A stretch of 64,000 nucleotides of DNA from Bog-950 sp964631835 (lineage in GTDB: Bacteria; Bacteroidota; Bacteroidia; Chitinophagales; LD1), in the NCBI GenBank assembly GCA_964631835.1, contig CAZWAD010000010.1, forward strand, positions 58,772 through 122,771. The letters run 5' to 3'. The translations under genes were made by a program, and so were the position numbers. Below the pieces are notes generated by a model that had not been told where the DNA came from, did not search any database, and worked only from the letters and a program-made list of their open reading frames with translations. Below, in pieces: positions 1-8,412 of the stretch (position 1 is the stretch's first letter; each line of letters starts with the position of its first letter).

Positions 1-340
1 TAAGATTAACCGGAGTATCGTTAATGAAAGCTCTCGATTTGCCGTTTTGGTTTATTTCTCTTCTCACAATAGTATGCGCATCAAAGTCGAGTTCATGGCG
101 TGTAAAAAAACTTTTCAACTCCTTGTTTACAATTTCAAAATCGGCTTCCACCACACACTTTTCGTTTTCATCATAAAGCACTTTGGTATCAGCACGCTCA
201 CCCAGAATTAATCCCAGCGCCCCCACAAGAATGGACTTCCCTGCTCCGGTTTCACCCGTAATAATGTTCATTCGGTCGCAGAATTCGATCTCAAGGTGAG
301 CAATAATTGCATAGTTGCTGATAATGAGTCTGTGAAGCAT
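1..340 (-). CDS. recN: DNA repair protein RecN, N-terminal part (runs off the left edge)
   Basis: RecN is an SMC-like ATPase that acts in recombinational repair of double-strand breaks. Only the first 113 codons lie in the window; the rest is beyond base 1. The reading frame starts at an ATG at 340-338 and begins MLHRLIISNYAIIAHLEIEF, which is the usual RecN N-terminus. The Walker A motif GETGAGKS follows at residues 29-36, then ILVGALGLILGERAD. It is transcribed divergently from the acetyltransferase at 394, with about 50 bp between the two starts. Family assignment is by recognised motif and order; the truncation is only due to the window edge. Confidence 0.9.
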   Translation of the reverse strand, partial: MLHRLIISNYAIIAHLEIEFCDRMNIITGETGAGKSILVGALGLILGERADTKVLYDENEKCVVEADFEIVNKELKSFFTRHELDFDAHTIVRREINQNGKSRAFINDTPVNL

Positions 341-393
341 ATTTGTTTCAAAGTTCTAAATTCAAAACAAATTACAAAGTATTTCTTTGCATA

Positions 394-882
394 ATGAATG
401 TCACTTTCCGGGCGGCTACAGGAGATGATGCGTTGCTTATTTCGCAACTGGCAGAAAAAATATGGCGGGAGCACTATCCTTCCATCATATCTCTTACACA
501 AATTGAATTTATGCTCAGAGAGCGCTACGCAGCCAAAGTGATTAAAACTGATATGAAAAGAGGCGAGAAATATTTTCTTGCTTTTTTGGTTGATGAGCCT
601 GTTGCTTATTGCTCGGTGGATTGGCTGGACAAATTCTATCATGTGCATAAGTTTTATGTGGATGTTTCTAAACACAGGAGAGGAATAGGGGCAGCTCTCT
701 TTGATTACTTGCTTACCCAAATTGATTCCTCAAAGCCGATAAAACTACAGGTAAACCGGAAGAATTTTAAGGCGGTGAATTTTTATTTTAAGGCTGGTTT
801 TATCATCGAGTCCATTGGCGATTTCCATATTGGAGGAGGATTTTACATGAACGATTTTGTGATGGTCAGGAGTAAATTATAA
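394..882 (+). CDS. GNAT-family N-acetyltransferase
   Basis: A protein of about 162 residues in the GCN5-related N-acetyltransferase fold, expected to move an acetyl group from acetyl-CoA to an amine; the substrate cannot be told from sequence. The acetyl-CoA binding motif HRRGIGAAL (R/Q-x-x-G-x-G/A) is at about residues 94-102, followed by the typical C-terminal NRKNFKAVNFYFKAGF segment. The frame is open from 343, but the ATG at 394 (MNVTFRAATGDDA) begins exactly where the first beta strand should start, so it was chosen. It converges with the M23 peptidase gene, with only about 20 bp between the ends. Confidence 0.85.
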   Translation: MNVTFRAATGDDALLISQLAEKIWREHYPSIISLTQIEFMLRERYAAKVIKTDMKRGEKYFLAFLVDEPVAYCSVDWLDKFYHVHKFYVDVSKHRRGIGAALFDYLLTQIDSSKPIKLQVNRKNFKAVNFYFKAGFIIESIGDFHIGGGFYMNDFVMVRSKL

Positions 883-903
883 TAAACAGATTAACCCGTT
901 AGT

Positions 904-2691
904 TTACATTTCAAACATGACAGAATACTCGTTTTTATTTTTGCGTTCATCTTCCACAACCACTTTAAATATATGCTCACCTGTTGCAAGATTTTGGTCA
1001 AGCGTGTGCGTAAGTGTAGCTGATTTTGAATCGTAATCAGTCACCACCCATTTGCCATCTATGTAAGTATCGAAATCGGAAACACCGGAAAGGTTATCGG
1101 AAATTTTTACGAGAATTTTTTTGTAAACCCGCATGTTTCTGCCGGAAATAATGTTCAGCAGTTTTATTTTCGGAACAGTAGTATCAAGCCGGACAAAGTA
1201 AGTCCCAAATTCGCGGGCGCGCGTTGTAATAAATCCGTTTTCAAACTTTCCCCCCCGGGAGAAAACAGAGTTTGCTTTGTCTTTGTAAACTACCACTGCC
1301 TTGTCAGCCAAAGCATGGTTTAGGTTTTCGGTTTTTATAGAAAGGCTGAACCAGTCGAACAGTTGAGTATCAAAATCGCCTATATGATGAACTTTCGAAA
1401 AAACAGTAGTGTCTGCTGAAGGGAAAGAAGAATAATTAAAGTACACATGATCGAATAAACAGCCCTTATGAATATTTAAAGCTACGTCAGAATTCGAGAA
1501 CTCATTGTTGTGGTCATAATCGAATCTGGTAGTGTATTTCAGTTCTTTCTCCTTAAAAACGACACTTGTTTTGTCGTATTGCAATTTGAATTTGATGGTT
1601 GAAACATTTCCGGCATAGTCGCGGACTTCAATTTTAATCTGGTGTGGTTTGGCATCGCTTAAATCAACCGCACCGGCATTCGTTACATTTGAATACATCG
1701 GACAGAAGTTTCCCGGCTCAACAAAACACTTATGAAAAATTTTTCGCGATTCCTTTTCAAAAATCGGGTAATCAATATGGCTCAGCACATACCGTCTTTC
1801 AGGAAAAGTAAGTTGGTCGTTTTTGAATTCGAAAATGGGTAGGGAGCCGTCAAATACTTTCATACCATAAACACCTACATGCGCTTCGGTCATGTTCATT
1901 ATGTCATAAGTGTTTACCGAAAATCCGACTAAAGTTGAATTGAGTTTCACTATCCCATTTGCAACACTGTAAACTCCTTCCTGATTATAGGTGCGTATGC
2001 GGTAGCCATCACACTTGTATCTTAAATCATCAAGTGGATAAAATTTCAAATAACCGATCACTGGTTTAATATTATCTTTTAAGGAATAGCCGAAAAGCAT
2101 GGGGTTGTACACCCTTTCTAAAGAATCCCTTATTTCAAAGTGAAGATGCGGACCTCCGCTGCCACCGGTGTTTCCGCTTAGGGCAATTGTATCCCCTTTC
2201 CTAACTATTATTTCACCCGGTTTAGGATAGAAATCAACAGCAAATGATTCTTTGGTGTATTGTTCCTTTCTAAGCCTCTTCATTACCGGCTGATTAAATT
2301 TTTGCAGATGACCGTAAACCGTTACATACCCGTTCGGGTGAGTAATGTATAGCGCATTGCCATACCCGCCACTTGAAACGTTGATGCGTGAAACAAAGCC
2401 ATCGGCTGCTGCAAAAACTGCATGACCCTCTTCCTGGTTGGTTCTGAAATCGAGACCTGTGTGAAAATGCAGCCTGCGAGGCTCTCCAAAGTTACCGGTA
2501 AGAGTGTTAGGCAATACGTCAATTACATTCCCGAAATACTTCTCTGCTGCCAGTTTTTGAGGAGAAGGAAATTCAACCGGTGAAATTTGCGGAACGAGAA
2601 CAGAACAATTTTCAGTTAGCGGAAAGTTAAAGGAAACATTCGACAAGCTGAAAACCGCCATAAGAAAAAAACAGCCATACTTTTTATTCAT
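904..2691 (-). CDS. Secreted M23-family metallopeptidase
   Basis: A zinc endopeptidase of the LytM/M23 type, expected to cut peptidoglycan cross-links in the periplasm or to act as a non-catalytic activator. In the long frame (from 2721) the zinc-binding set is visible: HFHTGLD near residues 85-91, a His in VYGHL near 138, and HLHFEI near 192-197, so the site looks intact. The signal peptide is MNKKYGCFFLMAVFSLSNVS, which argues for the ATG at 2691. An upstream ATG at 2721 overlaps the stop of the LOG gene as ATGA, so translation coupling and a longer start are possible. About 400 residues after the peptidase domain are beta-rich and I do not recognise them. Total length of about 600 is long for M23 proteins but common in Bacteroidota. 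Confidence 0.85.
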   Translation of the reverse strand: MNKKYGCFFLMAVFSLSNVSFNFPLTENCSVLVPQISPVEFPSPQKLAAEKYFGNVIDVLPNTLTGNFGEPRRLHFHTGLDFRTNQEEGHAVFAAADGFVSRINVSSGGYGNALYITHPNGYVTVYGHLQKFNQPVMKRLRKEQYTKESFAVDFYPKPGEIIVRKGDTIALSGNTGGSGGPHLHFEIRDSLERVYNPMLFGYSLKDNIKPVIGYLKFYPLDDLRYKCDGYRIRTYNQEGVYSVANGIVKLNSTLVGFSVNTYDIMNMTEAHVGVYGMKVFDGSLPIFEFKNDQLTFPERRYVLSHIDYPIFEKESRKIFHKCFVEPGNFCPMYSNVTNAGAVDLSDAKPHQIKIEVRDYAGNVSTIKFKLQYDKTSVVFKEKELKYTTRFDYDHNNEFSNSDVALNIHKGCLFDHVYFNYSSFPSADTTVFSKVHHIGDFDTQLFDWFSLSIKTENLNHALADKAVVVYKDKANSVFSRGGKFENGFITTRAREFGTYFVRLDTTVPKIKLLNIISGRNMRVYKKILVKISDNLSGVSDFDTYIDGKWVVTDYDSKSATLTHTLDQNLATGEHIFKVVVEDERKNKNEYSVMFEM

Positions 2692-2717
2692 CACAATGCA
2701 ACAGGCAGATACCTGAC

Positions 2718-3401
2718 TCACAGTCTGTAATTCGGCTTCAGTTCTTTCCTCCGGTAGAAACTGTTGATGATTTTCACAACACGATTGGGGTCGTCAGTTA
2801 TGTCAAACAACTTCAAGTCATCGGGGCTAATATTTTTTTCTTTTGTGAGTACAGTATTTTCAATCCAGTCCAAAAGACCGCTCCAATATCTTTTACCGAC
2901 AAAAATTATCGGCACGCGGTCTATTTTTTTTGTCTGGATTAATGTAATCACTTCAAACATTTCATCCATGGTTCCGAAGCCACCAGGCATAAAAATGAAA
3001 GCCTGGGCATAACGAACAAACATCACCTTCCGTGCAAAGAAATATTTAAACATTAAAAGTTTGTCTGAATCAATATAATTATTCCAATCCTGCTCGTGCT
3101 CAAGCTCAATATGCAGCCCTACTGATTTTCCTTTTTTGCGTTTTGCCCCCAGGTTTCCCGCTTCCATAATTCCCGGTCCGCCACCTGTGATAATTCCATA
3201 GCCTTCTTTAGCAAGCTTTTCCGCAATTTCAGATGTAAGTCTGTAATATGCATTATCCGCTTTCGTTCTTGCACTTCCGAAAATGGAAATGCAGGGTCCG
3301 AAACGTTCCATTTTTTCGAAGCCATCAACAAACTCACTCATTATTTTAAACATCCGCCAGCTTGAATCGGCTTTGAGTTCTGACCAGTCTTTTTGTTTCA
3401 T
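2718..3401 (-). CDS. LOG-family (TIGR00730) Rossmann-fold protein
   Basis: A 227-residue protein of the LOG / lysine-decarboxylase-like family. Characterised members are cytokinin-riboside 5'-monophosphate phosphoribohydrolases that release adenine-type bases from nucleotides. The signature PGGFGTMDE is at residues 139-147, and the nucleotide-binding ITGGGPGIME is at about 71-80. The gene is transcribed just before the M23 peptidase and its TGA overlaps an ATG of that gene. Its start codon is preceded by a heptad-type spacer (3410-3439). The physiological substrate in bacteria is often unknown, so a more exact function is not claimed. Confidence 0.88.
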   Translation of the reverse strand: MKQKDWSELKADSSWRMFKIMSEFVDGFEKMERFGPCISIFGSARTKADNAYYRLTSEIAEKLAKEGYGIITGGGPGIMEAGNLGAKRKKGKSVGLHIELEHEQDWNNYIDSDKLLMFKYFFARKVMFVRYAQAFIFMPGGFGTMDEMFEVITLIQTKKIDRVPIIFVGKRYWSGLLDWIENTVLTKEKNISPDDLKLFDITDDPNRVVKIINSFYRRKELKPNYRL

Positions 3402-3409
3402 TTTATAAA

Positions 3410-3439
3410 ATAGTTAGTAATTAGTAATAAGTATTTAGA
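3410..3439 (-). repeat. Heptad-type A/T-rich spacer before the LOG gene
   Basis: On the sense (minus) strand the short spacer between the symporter and the LOG gene reads as successive 7-nt variants: TCTAAAT, ACTTATT, ACTAATT, ACTAACT. It includes the stop codon of the symporter. The spacer at 44908-44939, before an acyl-CoA dehydrogenase start, is nearly the same sequence. Function is unknown. Confidence 0.6.
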
Positions 3440-4901
3440 TAACAGCCGTTTTACGTTTTGAAGAAATGAGGTACAATCCCGTAAAAGTAATCAAGCCATT
3501 TACAGCCAACAATTCAAAGCCGAATTGATACCCGCTAAACCATGCCTTAGAACTTTCTGAAAGCAAATAGCAGGCAGCAGGAGACAAAACGCAAACCAGT
3601 GGCACAAATATTTCTTTTGGTTTTCGGTTGGTGATAATTCCAAATGCAAACAAACCGAGAAGAGGCCCATAGGTATAGCCCGCCACTTTAAGAATTACCG
3701 AAATCACCGATGCTTCGATTATCTTTTGATAAAACAAGATGAGCAGGAAAAAGATAACGGTGATAGTCAGATGGACAATTCTTCTTACTTGTACTTTTTT
3801 TGTCTCACTCCAATGGTCTTTGCTTTTCAATCCGATGATATCAATGCAAAACGAAGAAGTAAGGGCCGTTAAGGCTCCATCGGCACTGGGGAAGAGAGCC
3901 GAAACCAGCCCGACAATAAAGACCAGACCCGCAACAGGAGGCAGATAATTAAGCGCCACCACCGAAAATGTTTCATCGCCATTTGAAGGGAAAGCTATTC
4001 CTTTATGAATGAGAAAGACGTAAAGTGCCCCGCCAAGAATCATAAATAAAAAATTAACCGCTACAAGAATGATAGAAAACAACATCATGTTTTTCTGTGA
4101 CCGCCCGACCGTATGAATAGAAATATTCTTTTGCATCATCTCCTGATCTAAGCCCGTCATTGTGATAGTAACGAATGCGCCCCCAACAATTTGTTTGATG
4201 AAAAAATTTCCAGCTCTCCAATCTGCTGTTTGAAATATGTCGGTATATCCTTTGTTGTCAATTGCCGAAAAGAGTTCGCCAAAAGAAAAATTCAGTTCGC
4301 TGGCAATTAGGGCTATGGTGATAATTAAAGCAAGAATCATCCCTGTAGTTTGAAGAGTATCAGTCCATACAATGGTTTTTACTCCACCTTGAAAGGTATA
4401 CAGTAAAATCATTAGCAAAATGGCAAACACCGAAATCACAAACGGAATCCCGAGCGGAGTGAGCAAGCAATATTGAAGAACAATAAGAACAAGGTAAATG
4501 CGGATGCTGGCACCAAGAGTCCGTGATAAAAGAAAAAACAAAGCCCCGGTTTTATAAGAAACGTTTCCGAAACGGTTGTGCAGATACGAATAAATGGAGG
4601 TGAGGTTGAGCCGGTAATACAATGGCAAAAGCACAAAGGCCACCACCATGTAGCCAATGAAATAACCAATAACAACCTGCATGTAGGCAAAACCTTTGGT
4701 GCTTACTTCGCCCGGGACACTCATGAAAGTCACACCGCTTAGCGAAGTGCCAATCATTCCGTATGCTACAAGTAACCAATTACTTTTTTTCTGCCCGATG
4801 AAAAACGACTCGTTGTTAGCTCCCTTTGAAGTGTAAAAGGCTATAGCCAGCAGAAAAAGAAAGTAGCCTATTACAATAGCCAGAATAATCTGCAAGGACA
4901 T
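3435..4901 (-). CDS. Sodium:solute symporter (SSS family)
   Basis: A 488-residue integral membrane protein with about 12-13 hydrophobic segments along its whole length. It begins MSLQIILAIVIGYFLFLLAI without a signal peptide, and carries the SSS-family region FFIGQKKSNWLLVAYGMIGT followed by SLSGVTFMS, near residues 33-62. Such proteins import a solute (sugar, amino acid, vitamin or carboxylate) with sodium. The substrate cannot be read from the sequence, and the neighbours (LOG protein, DUF1801 protein) do not help. It is transcribed toward the LOG and M23 genes and may share their transcript. Confidence 0.88.
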   Translation of the reverse strand: MSLQIILAIVIGYFLFLLAIAFYTSKGANNESFFIGQKKSNWLLVAYGMIGTSLSGVTFMSVPGEVSTKGFAYMQVVIGYFIGYMVVAFVLLPLYYRLNLTSIYSYLHNRFGNVSYKTGALFFLLSRTLGASIRIYLVLIVLQYCLLTPLGIPFVISVFAILLMILLYTFQGGVKTIVWTDTLQTTGMILALIITIALIASELNFSFGELFSAIDNKGYTDIFQTADWRAGNFFIKQIVGGAFVTITMTGLDQEMMQKNISIHTVGRSQKNMMLFSIILVAVNFLFMILGGALYVFLIHKGIAFPSNGDETFSVVALNYLPPVAGLVFIVGLVSALFPSADGALTALTSSFCIDIIGLKSKDHWSETKKVQVRRIVHLTITVIFFLLILFYQKIIEASVISVILKVAGYTYGPLLGLFAFGIITNRKPKEIFVPLVCVLSPAACYLLSESSKAWFSGYQFGFELLAVNGLITFTGLYLISSKRKTAVI

Positions 4902-5017
4902 AGAACAAAGAAAACTGAATCACGTTGCAAGGTTCTTTCAGTTATGAATAAAGAAATGTGGAGAGTGATTTTTTTGAACATAGATTTATTTCTTTGTCTT
5001 CAATAAAAATTTCAGTT

Positions 5018-5485
5018 ATGCAGTCAAAGGCGCAAACACCCGATGAATATTTCAATTCACTTCCCGAAGACCGGAAATATGCCATGAATGAATTAAGAAA
5101 CGTAATCAGACAAAACATACCCAAAGGCTTTGCAGAAGTAATGAGTTACGGAATGGTGGGCTATGTAGTGCCGCACTCGCTTTATCCGAACGGCTACCAC
5201 TGCGACCCGAAACAGCCGCTGCCGTTCTTAGGCATGGCTTCGCAGAAACATTTCATAGCCCTATATCACATGGGTATTTACAGTGACAAGAAATTATTCG
5301 ATTGGTTTGTAAAAGAATACCCCAAACACTCGAAAGCAAAATTAGACATGGGGAAAAGTTGCATACGGTTTAAGAAGCCTGAGTTAATTCCATTCAAGCT
5401 AATAGGTGAGCTTGCCGCAAAAATGACTCCAAAGGACTGGATTGCCACATACGAAAAAATACTGAACAGTCCGAGAAAAAAGTAA
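5018..5485 (+). CDS. DUF1801-domain protein
   Basis: A 155-residue cytosolic protein of the DUF1801 (YdhG-like) family, whose biochemical role is unknown. Recognisable family parts are DEYFNSLPEDRKYAMNELR near the start and VMSYGMVGYVVP followed by PLPFLGMASQKHFIALYHMG in the middle. The frame is open from 4958, but the ATG at 5018 (MQSKAQTPDEYF) places the family domain at the N-terminus and was chosen. It converges with galE, five bases away. Confidence 0.85.
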   Translation: MQSKAQTPDEYFNSLPEDRKYAMNELRNVIRQNIPKGFAEVMSYGMVGYVVPHSLYPNGYHCDPKQPLPFLGMASQKHFIALYHMGIYSDKKLFDWFVKEYPKHSKAKLDMGKSCIRFKKPELIPFKLIGELAAKMTPKDWIATYEKILNSPRKK

Positions 5486-5490
5486 TTGCT

Positions 5491-6513
5491 TCAGGTTTTC
5501 TGCGCAAGCGATTGCTCCCAAACCCACGCTGTACGTAACATAGCATCGAGGTCACGCTTTATTTCCCAATTGAGCAGTTTCTTCGCTTTGTTATTGTTGG
5601 CATAAATAGAAACAACATCACCAGCCCTCCGTGCCCCAAGTTTATAGTTAAGTTTTTGCCCGCTAACTCTTTCAAATGACTGTACAGCTTCAAGAACGGT
5701 TACACCGTTACCCGTCCCGAGATTAAAAACATCAAGTTTGGCTTCACTCTTCGATTTCTTCAAATACTGAAGTGCTTTTGTGTGCGCCTCTGCAATATCC
5801 ATTACATGGATATAATCGCGTATGCAGGTTCCATCCCGGGTGTCATAATCATTTCCAAAAACCGTAAACCCGCTGAACTTGCCAATGGCTGTTCCGGTAA
5901 TACGCGGAACAATGGCAGTAGTTGTATCAGTTGAGTCTTCCCCCAACTTTCCGCTTTCATGTGCGCCAACCGGATTGAAATAGCGAAGAGACACAAACCG
6001 GGTTTCGGAAATTTCGGAGAAATCACGGATAACGTCTTCACTTATTTGTTTGGTTCTTGCATAAGGCGATTCTGCAGCGCCAAAAGGTGTTTCTTCTGTT
6101 ACCGGAAGTTCCCTGACGTTTCCGTAAACAGAACAGGAAGAAGAGAAAACAAAATCTTTTACTCCGAATTCGTCTGCCAGTTCAAGCAGGTTAATCAGCG
6201 AATTGAGATTGTTCCGGTAATAAAGCAGCGGTTTCTCTACTGATTCAGGAACTGATTTAAGGGCTGCGAAATGAATTGCCCCATCGAATTTTTCTTCGGC
6301 TTCGAAAATTTTTTTTACTGCTTCTTTATCGCAAAGGTCAACTGCATAGTTCCTGACCCGATTACCGGTAATGATAAAAATAAGTTCTGTTACTGAAGGC
6401 TTTGAACGGATGTTATTGTCAATGCTTATTACTTCGTGGCCGTTACTGAGCAAATCAACTACAGTATGCGAGCCGATATAACCACAACCTCCGGTGACAA
6501 GAATTTTTGCCAT
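5491..6513 (-). CDS. galE: UDP-glucose 4-epimerase
   Basis: Interconverts UDP-glucose and UDP-galactose using bound NAD. The 340-residue length is normal for GalE. The Rossmann motif GGCGYIGSH is at residues 8-16, the Ser-containing SSSCSVYG at 124-131 and the catalytic YARTK (Tyr151/Lys155) follow, and the GalE-typical YFNPVGAHESGKLGED is present. Its ATG overlaps the stop of the upstream epimerase by one base (TAATG), so the two are probably translationally coupled. Together with the next two genes it makes a small nucleotide-sugar operon. Confidence 0.95.
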   Translation of the reverse strand: MAKILVTGGCGYIGSHTVVDLLSNGHEVISIDNNIRSKPSVTELIFIITGNRVRNYAVDLCDKEAVKKIFEAEEKFDGAIHFAALKSVPESVEKPLLYYRNNLNSLINLLELADEFGVKDFVFSSSCSVYGNVRELPVTEETPFGAAESPYARTKQISEDVIRDFSEISETRFVSLRYFNPVGAHESGKLGEDSTDTTTAIVPRITGTAIGKFSGFTVFGNDYDTRDGTCIRDYIHVMDIAEAHTKALQYLKKSKSEAKLDVFNLGTGNGVTVLEAVQSFERVSGQKLNYKLGARRAGDVVSIYANNNKAKKLLNWEIKRDLDAMLRTAWVWEQSLAQKT

Positions 6514-7472
6514 TAGTAATTGTATTGCCCGCTGGCGATGGTTTTGCCGATTCCTTCTTCCAGTGTTACCATAGGTCTGTTCAGAAGCTTTTGCATTTTG
6601 GCAATATCAGGCTTGCGCCTGGTCATGTCTCCTTCGGCCAGGGGCGGCAAATGAATGATCTCTGATTTCGAGCCGGAAACCTGAATAATCATTTTCGCCA
6701 AATCAAGAATGGATATTTCAAAGTCGCTGCCAATGTTGATTGTATCGTTTATACATACATCATCGTAAAGAACCTTGGCACAGGCATCTACGTTATCATC
6801 ACGGTAACAAAATGTACGGGTTTGAGAGCCATCGCCATAGATTGTTATCTTTTCATTTTTCAGTGCGGCTTTTATAAATTTTGTCATTACAAAATCACTG
6901 CTCTGTTTCGGCCCGTAAGTATTGAAAAACCTGAAGATGGTATAGTCCAAATCGTACTCCTGCTTATAGGAGCGCAAAAAAACTTCACCCGCATTTTTTA
7001 CCACTGCATAGGGCAAGCGCGAGTTAAGCGGAGTGGTCATTTCATTTTGCGGATGTTCAAAAGGCTCACCATAAACCTCGGAAGATGAGGAAAAGAAGAC
7101 TCTTTTCACCCCGGTATTTTTACTCAATTCGAGGATATACCGTATGCCTTGAATATCGCTGAGGACCGAAACAGGGTTTTCGAGAGTTCGTTTAACACCA
7201 ACTACCGCAGCATAATGGAAAACATAATGAAATCTGAAAGCAGTCATCACCGCTCCTATGTCGCGGTAATCGTTACAATTACATTTAATAAATTTCCAGT
7301 TGTCGTTGGTTTCTTGTAGAGGAAGTCGTTTCAGGCTGCCGGTTGATAGATTATCAACAATAACCACAAAGTTATCGGGGTTCTCAATCAGCTTATCAAT
7401 CATGGTGCTGCCGATAAAACCTGCACCTCCGGTTACTAAAATCTTTGTGCGATTGCCAATTACCTGTTCCAT
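6513..7472 (-). CDS. NAD-dependent epimerase/dehydratase (extended SDR, UDP-glucuronate decarboxylase-like)
   Basis: A 319-residue extended short-chain dehydrogenase acting on a nucleotide sugar. The NAD motif GGAGFIGS is at residues 15-22, and the catalytic set is SSSSEVYG with YAVVK (Tyr155/Lys159). The region IFRFFNTYGPKQSSDFV followed by YGDGSQTRTFCYRDD resembles UDP-xylose synthase and dTDP-glucose dehydratase relatives. I cannot separate decarboxylase, dehydratase and epimerase activity by eye. It sits one base from rfbA and overlaps galE, so it belongs to the same transcript. Confidence 0.85.
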   Translation of the reverse strand: MEQVIGNRTKILVTGGAGFIGSTMIDKLIENPDNFVVIVDNLSTGSLKRLPLQETNDNWKFIKCNCNDYRDIGAVMTAFRFHYVFHYAAVVGVKRTLENPVSVLSDIQGIRYILELSKNTGVKRVFFSSSSEVYGEPFEHPQNEMTTPLNSRLPYAVVKNAGEVFLRSYKQEYDLDYTIFRFFNTYGPKQSSDFVMTKFIKAALKNEKITIYGDGSQTRTFCYRDDNVDACAKVLYDDVCINDTINIGSDFEISILDLAKMIIQVSGSKSEIIHLPPLAEGDMTRRKPDIAKMQKLLNRPMVTLEEGIGKTIASGQYNY

Positions 7473-7473
7473 A

Positions 7474-8334
7474 CTAACTAATCAGTTCCATTAAATATTT
7501 TCCGTAGCCGCTTTTCATCAGCGGTTCAGCTAACTTCCGTAGTTGTTCGGTTGAAACAAATCCCTGCCTCCATGCTTCTTCCTCTATACATCCCACTTTC
7601 AAACCTTGCCGCTGCTCAATAACCTGCACAAACTGCGATGCCTGCATCAGCGAATCGAAGGTGCCGGTGTCGAGCCAGGCAGTTCCCCGGTCAAGGATAC
7701 CAACATGCAATTTCTTTTTCCCCAGATATTCTTTATTGACATCGGTAATTTCATATTCACCGCGCGCACTGGGTTTCAAATTCCTGGCAATATCAACCAC
7801 ATTATTGTCGTAGAAATATAAACCGGGAACTGCATAATTCGATTTCGGGTCTTTCGGTTTTTCTTCAATGGAAATGGCTGTGCCTTTTGAATCGAACTCA
7901 ACTACACCGTAACGCTCGGGGTCGGAAACGTGGTAGGCAAACACCACTCCGCCATCTGGGTTTGAAAATGATTTGAGCAGTTGGTCAAGCCCGCTTCCGT
8001 AAAAGATATTATCGCCAAGAATGAGCGCAGCTTTTTCCTTGTCTATAAACTCAGCTCCCAGCACAAAAGCCTGTGCCAGTCCGTTAGGAACGTCCTGAAC
8101 TTTGTAAGAGAAAGAGCAGCCGTATTTCTTTCCGTCACCGAGCAGCCTTTCAAAATTGGGAAGGTCTGATGGGGTGGAAATAATCAGAATTTCGTTTATA
8201 CCTGCTTTCATTAACACCGACAGCGGATAGTAAATCATCGGCTTGTCGTAAATGGGCATTATTTGCTTACTGATAGCGTACGTAATGGGATAAAGCCGGG
8301 TACCGGAGCCTCCTGCGAGTATAATTCCCTTCAT
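7474..8334 (-). CDS. rfbA: Glucose-1-phosphate thymidylyltransferase
   Basis: Makes dTDP-glucose from dTTP and glucose-1-phosphate, the first step toward dTDP-rhamnose and related sugars. It starts MKGIILAGGSGTRLYPITYA; the pyrophosphorylase motif GGSGTRLYP is at residues 8-16, followed by the RfbA-typical SKQIMPIYDKPMIYYPLS. The 286-residue length is normal for RmlA. It is the first gene of the nucleotide-sugar operon. The usual rfbB, rfbC and rfbD partners are not in the window, so rhamnose synthesis would need genes elsewhere. Confidence 0.95.
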   Translation of the reverse strand: MKGIILAGGSGTRLYPITYAISKQIMPIYDKPMIYYPLSVLMKAGINEILIISTPSDLPNFERLLGDGKKYGCSFSYKVQDVPNGLAQAFVLGAEFIDKEKAALILGDNIFYGSGLDQLLKSFSNPDGGVVFAYHVSDPERYGVVEFDSKGTAISIEEKPKDPKSNYAVPGLYFYDNNVVDIARNLKPSARGEYEITDVNKEYLGKKKLHVGILDRGTAWLDTGTFDSLMQASQFVQVIEQRQGLKVGCIEEEAWRQGFVSTEQLRKLAEPLMKSGYGKYLMELIS

Positions 8335-8372
8335 GAAGAAGTTTTGTGGAGCACAAATTAAATAAATGAATT

Positions 8373-8407
8373 AAGACTTCCGAAGTTTTGAAAACTTCGG
8401 AAGTCTT
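8373..8407. repeat. Perfect 17-bp inverted repeat (palindromic element)
   Basis: The arms AAGACTTCCGAAGTTTT and its exact complement are separated by a single G. The element fills most of the spacer between the ABC permease stop (8413) and the rfbA start (8334). It could fold in RNA from either strand, so it may act as a terminator, but no long T-run follows. It looks more like a dispersed repetitive palindrome than an ordinary terminator. Confidence 0.75.
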
Positions 8408-8412
8408 TAATC

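Noticed and set aside
5491..8334. Complete O-antigen or capsule cluster
   Set aside because: Only three nucleotide-sugar genes are present. No glycosyltransferase, flippase, polymerase or rfbB/C/D is in the window.
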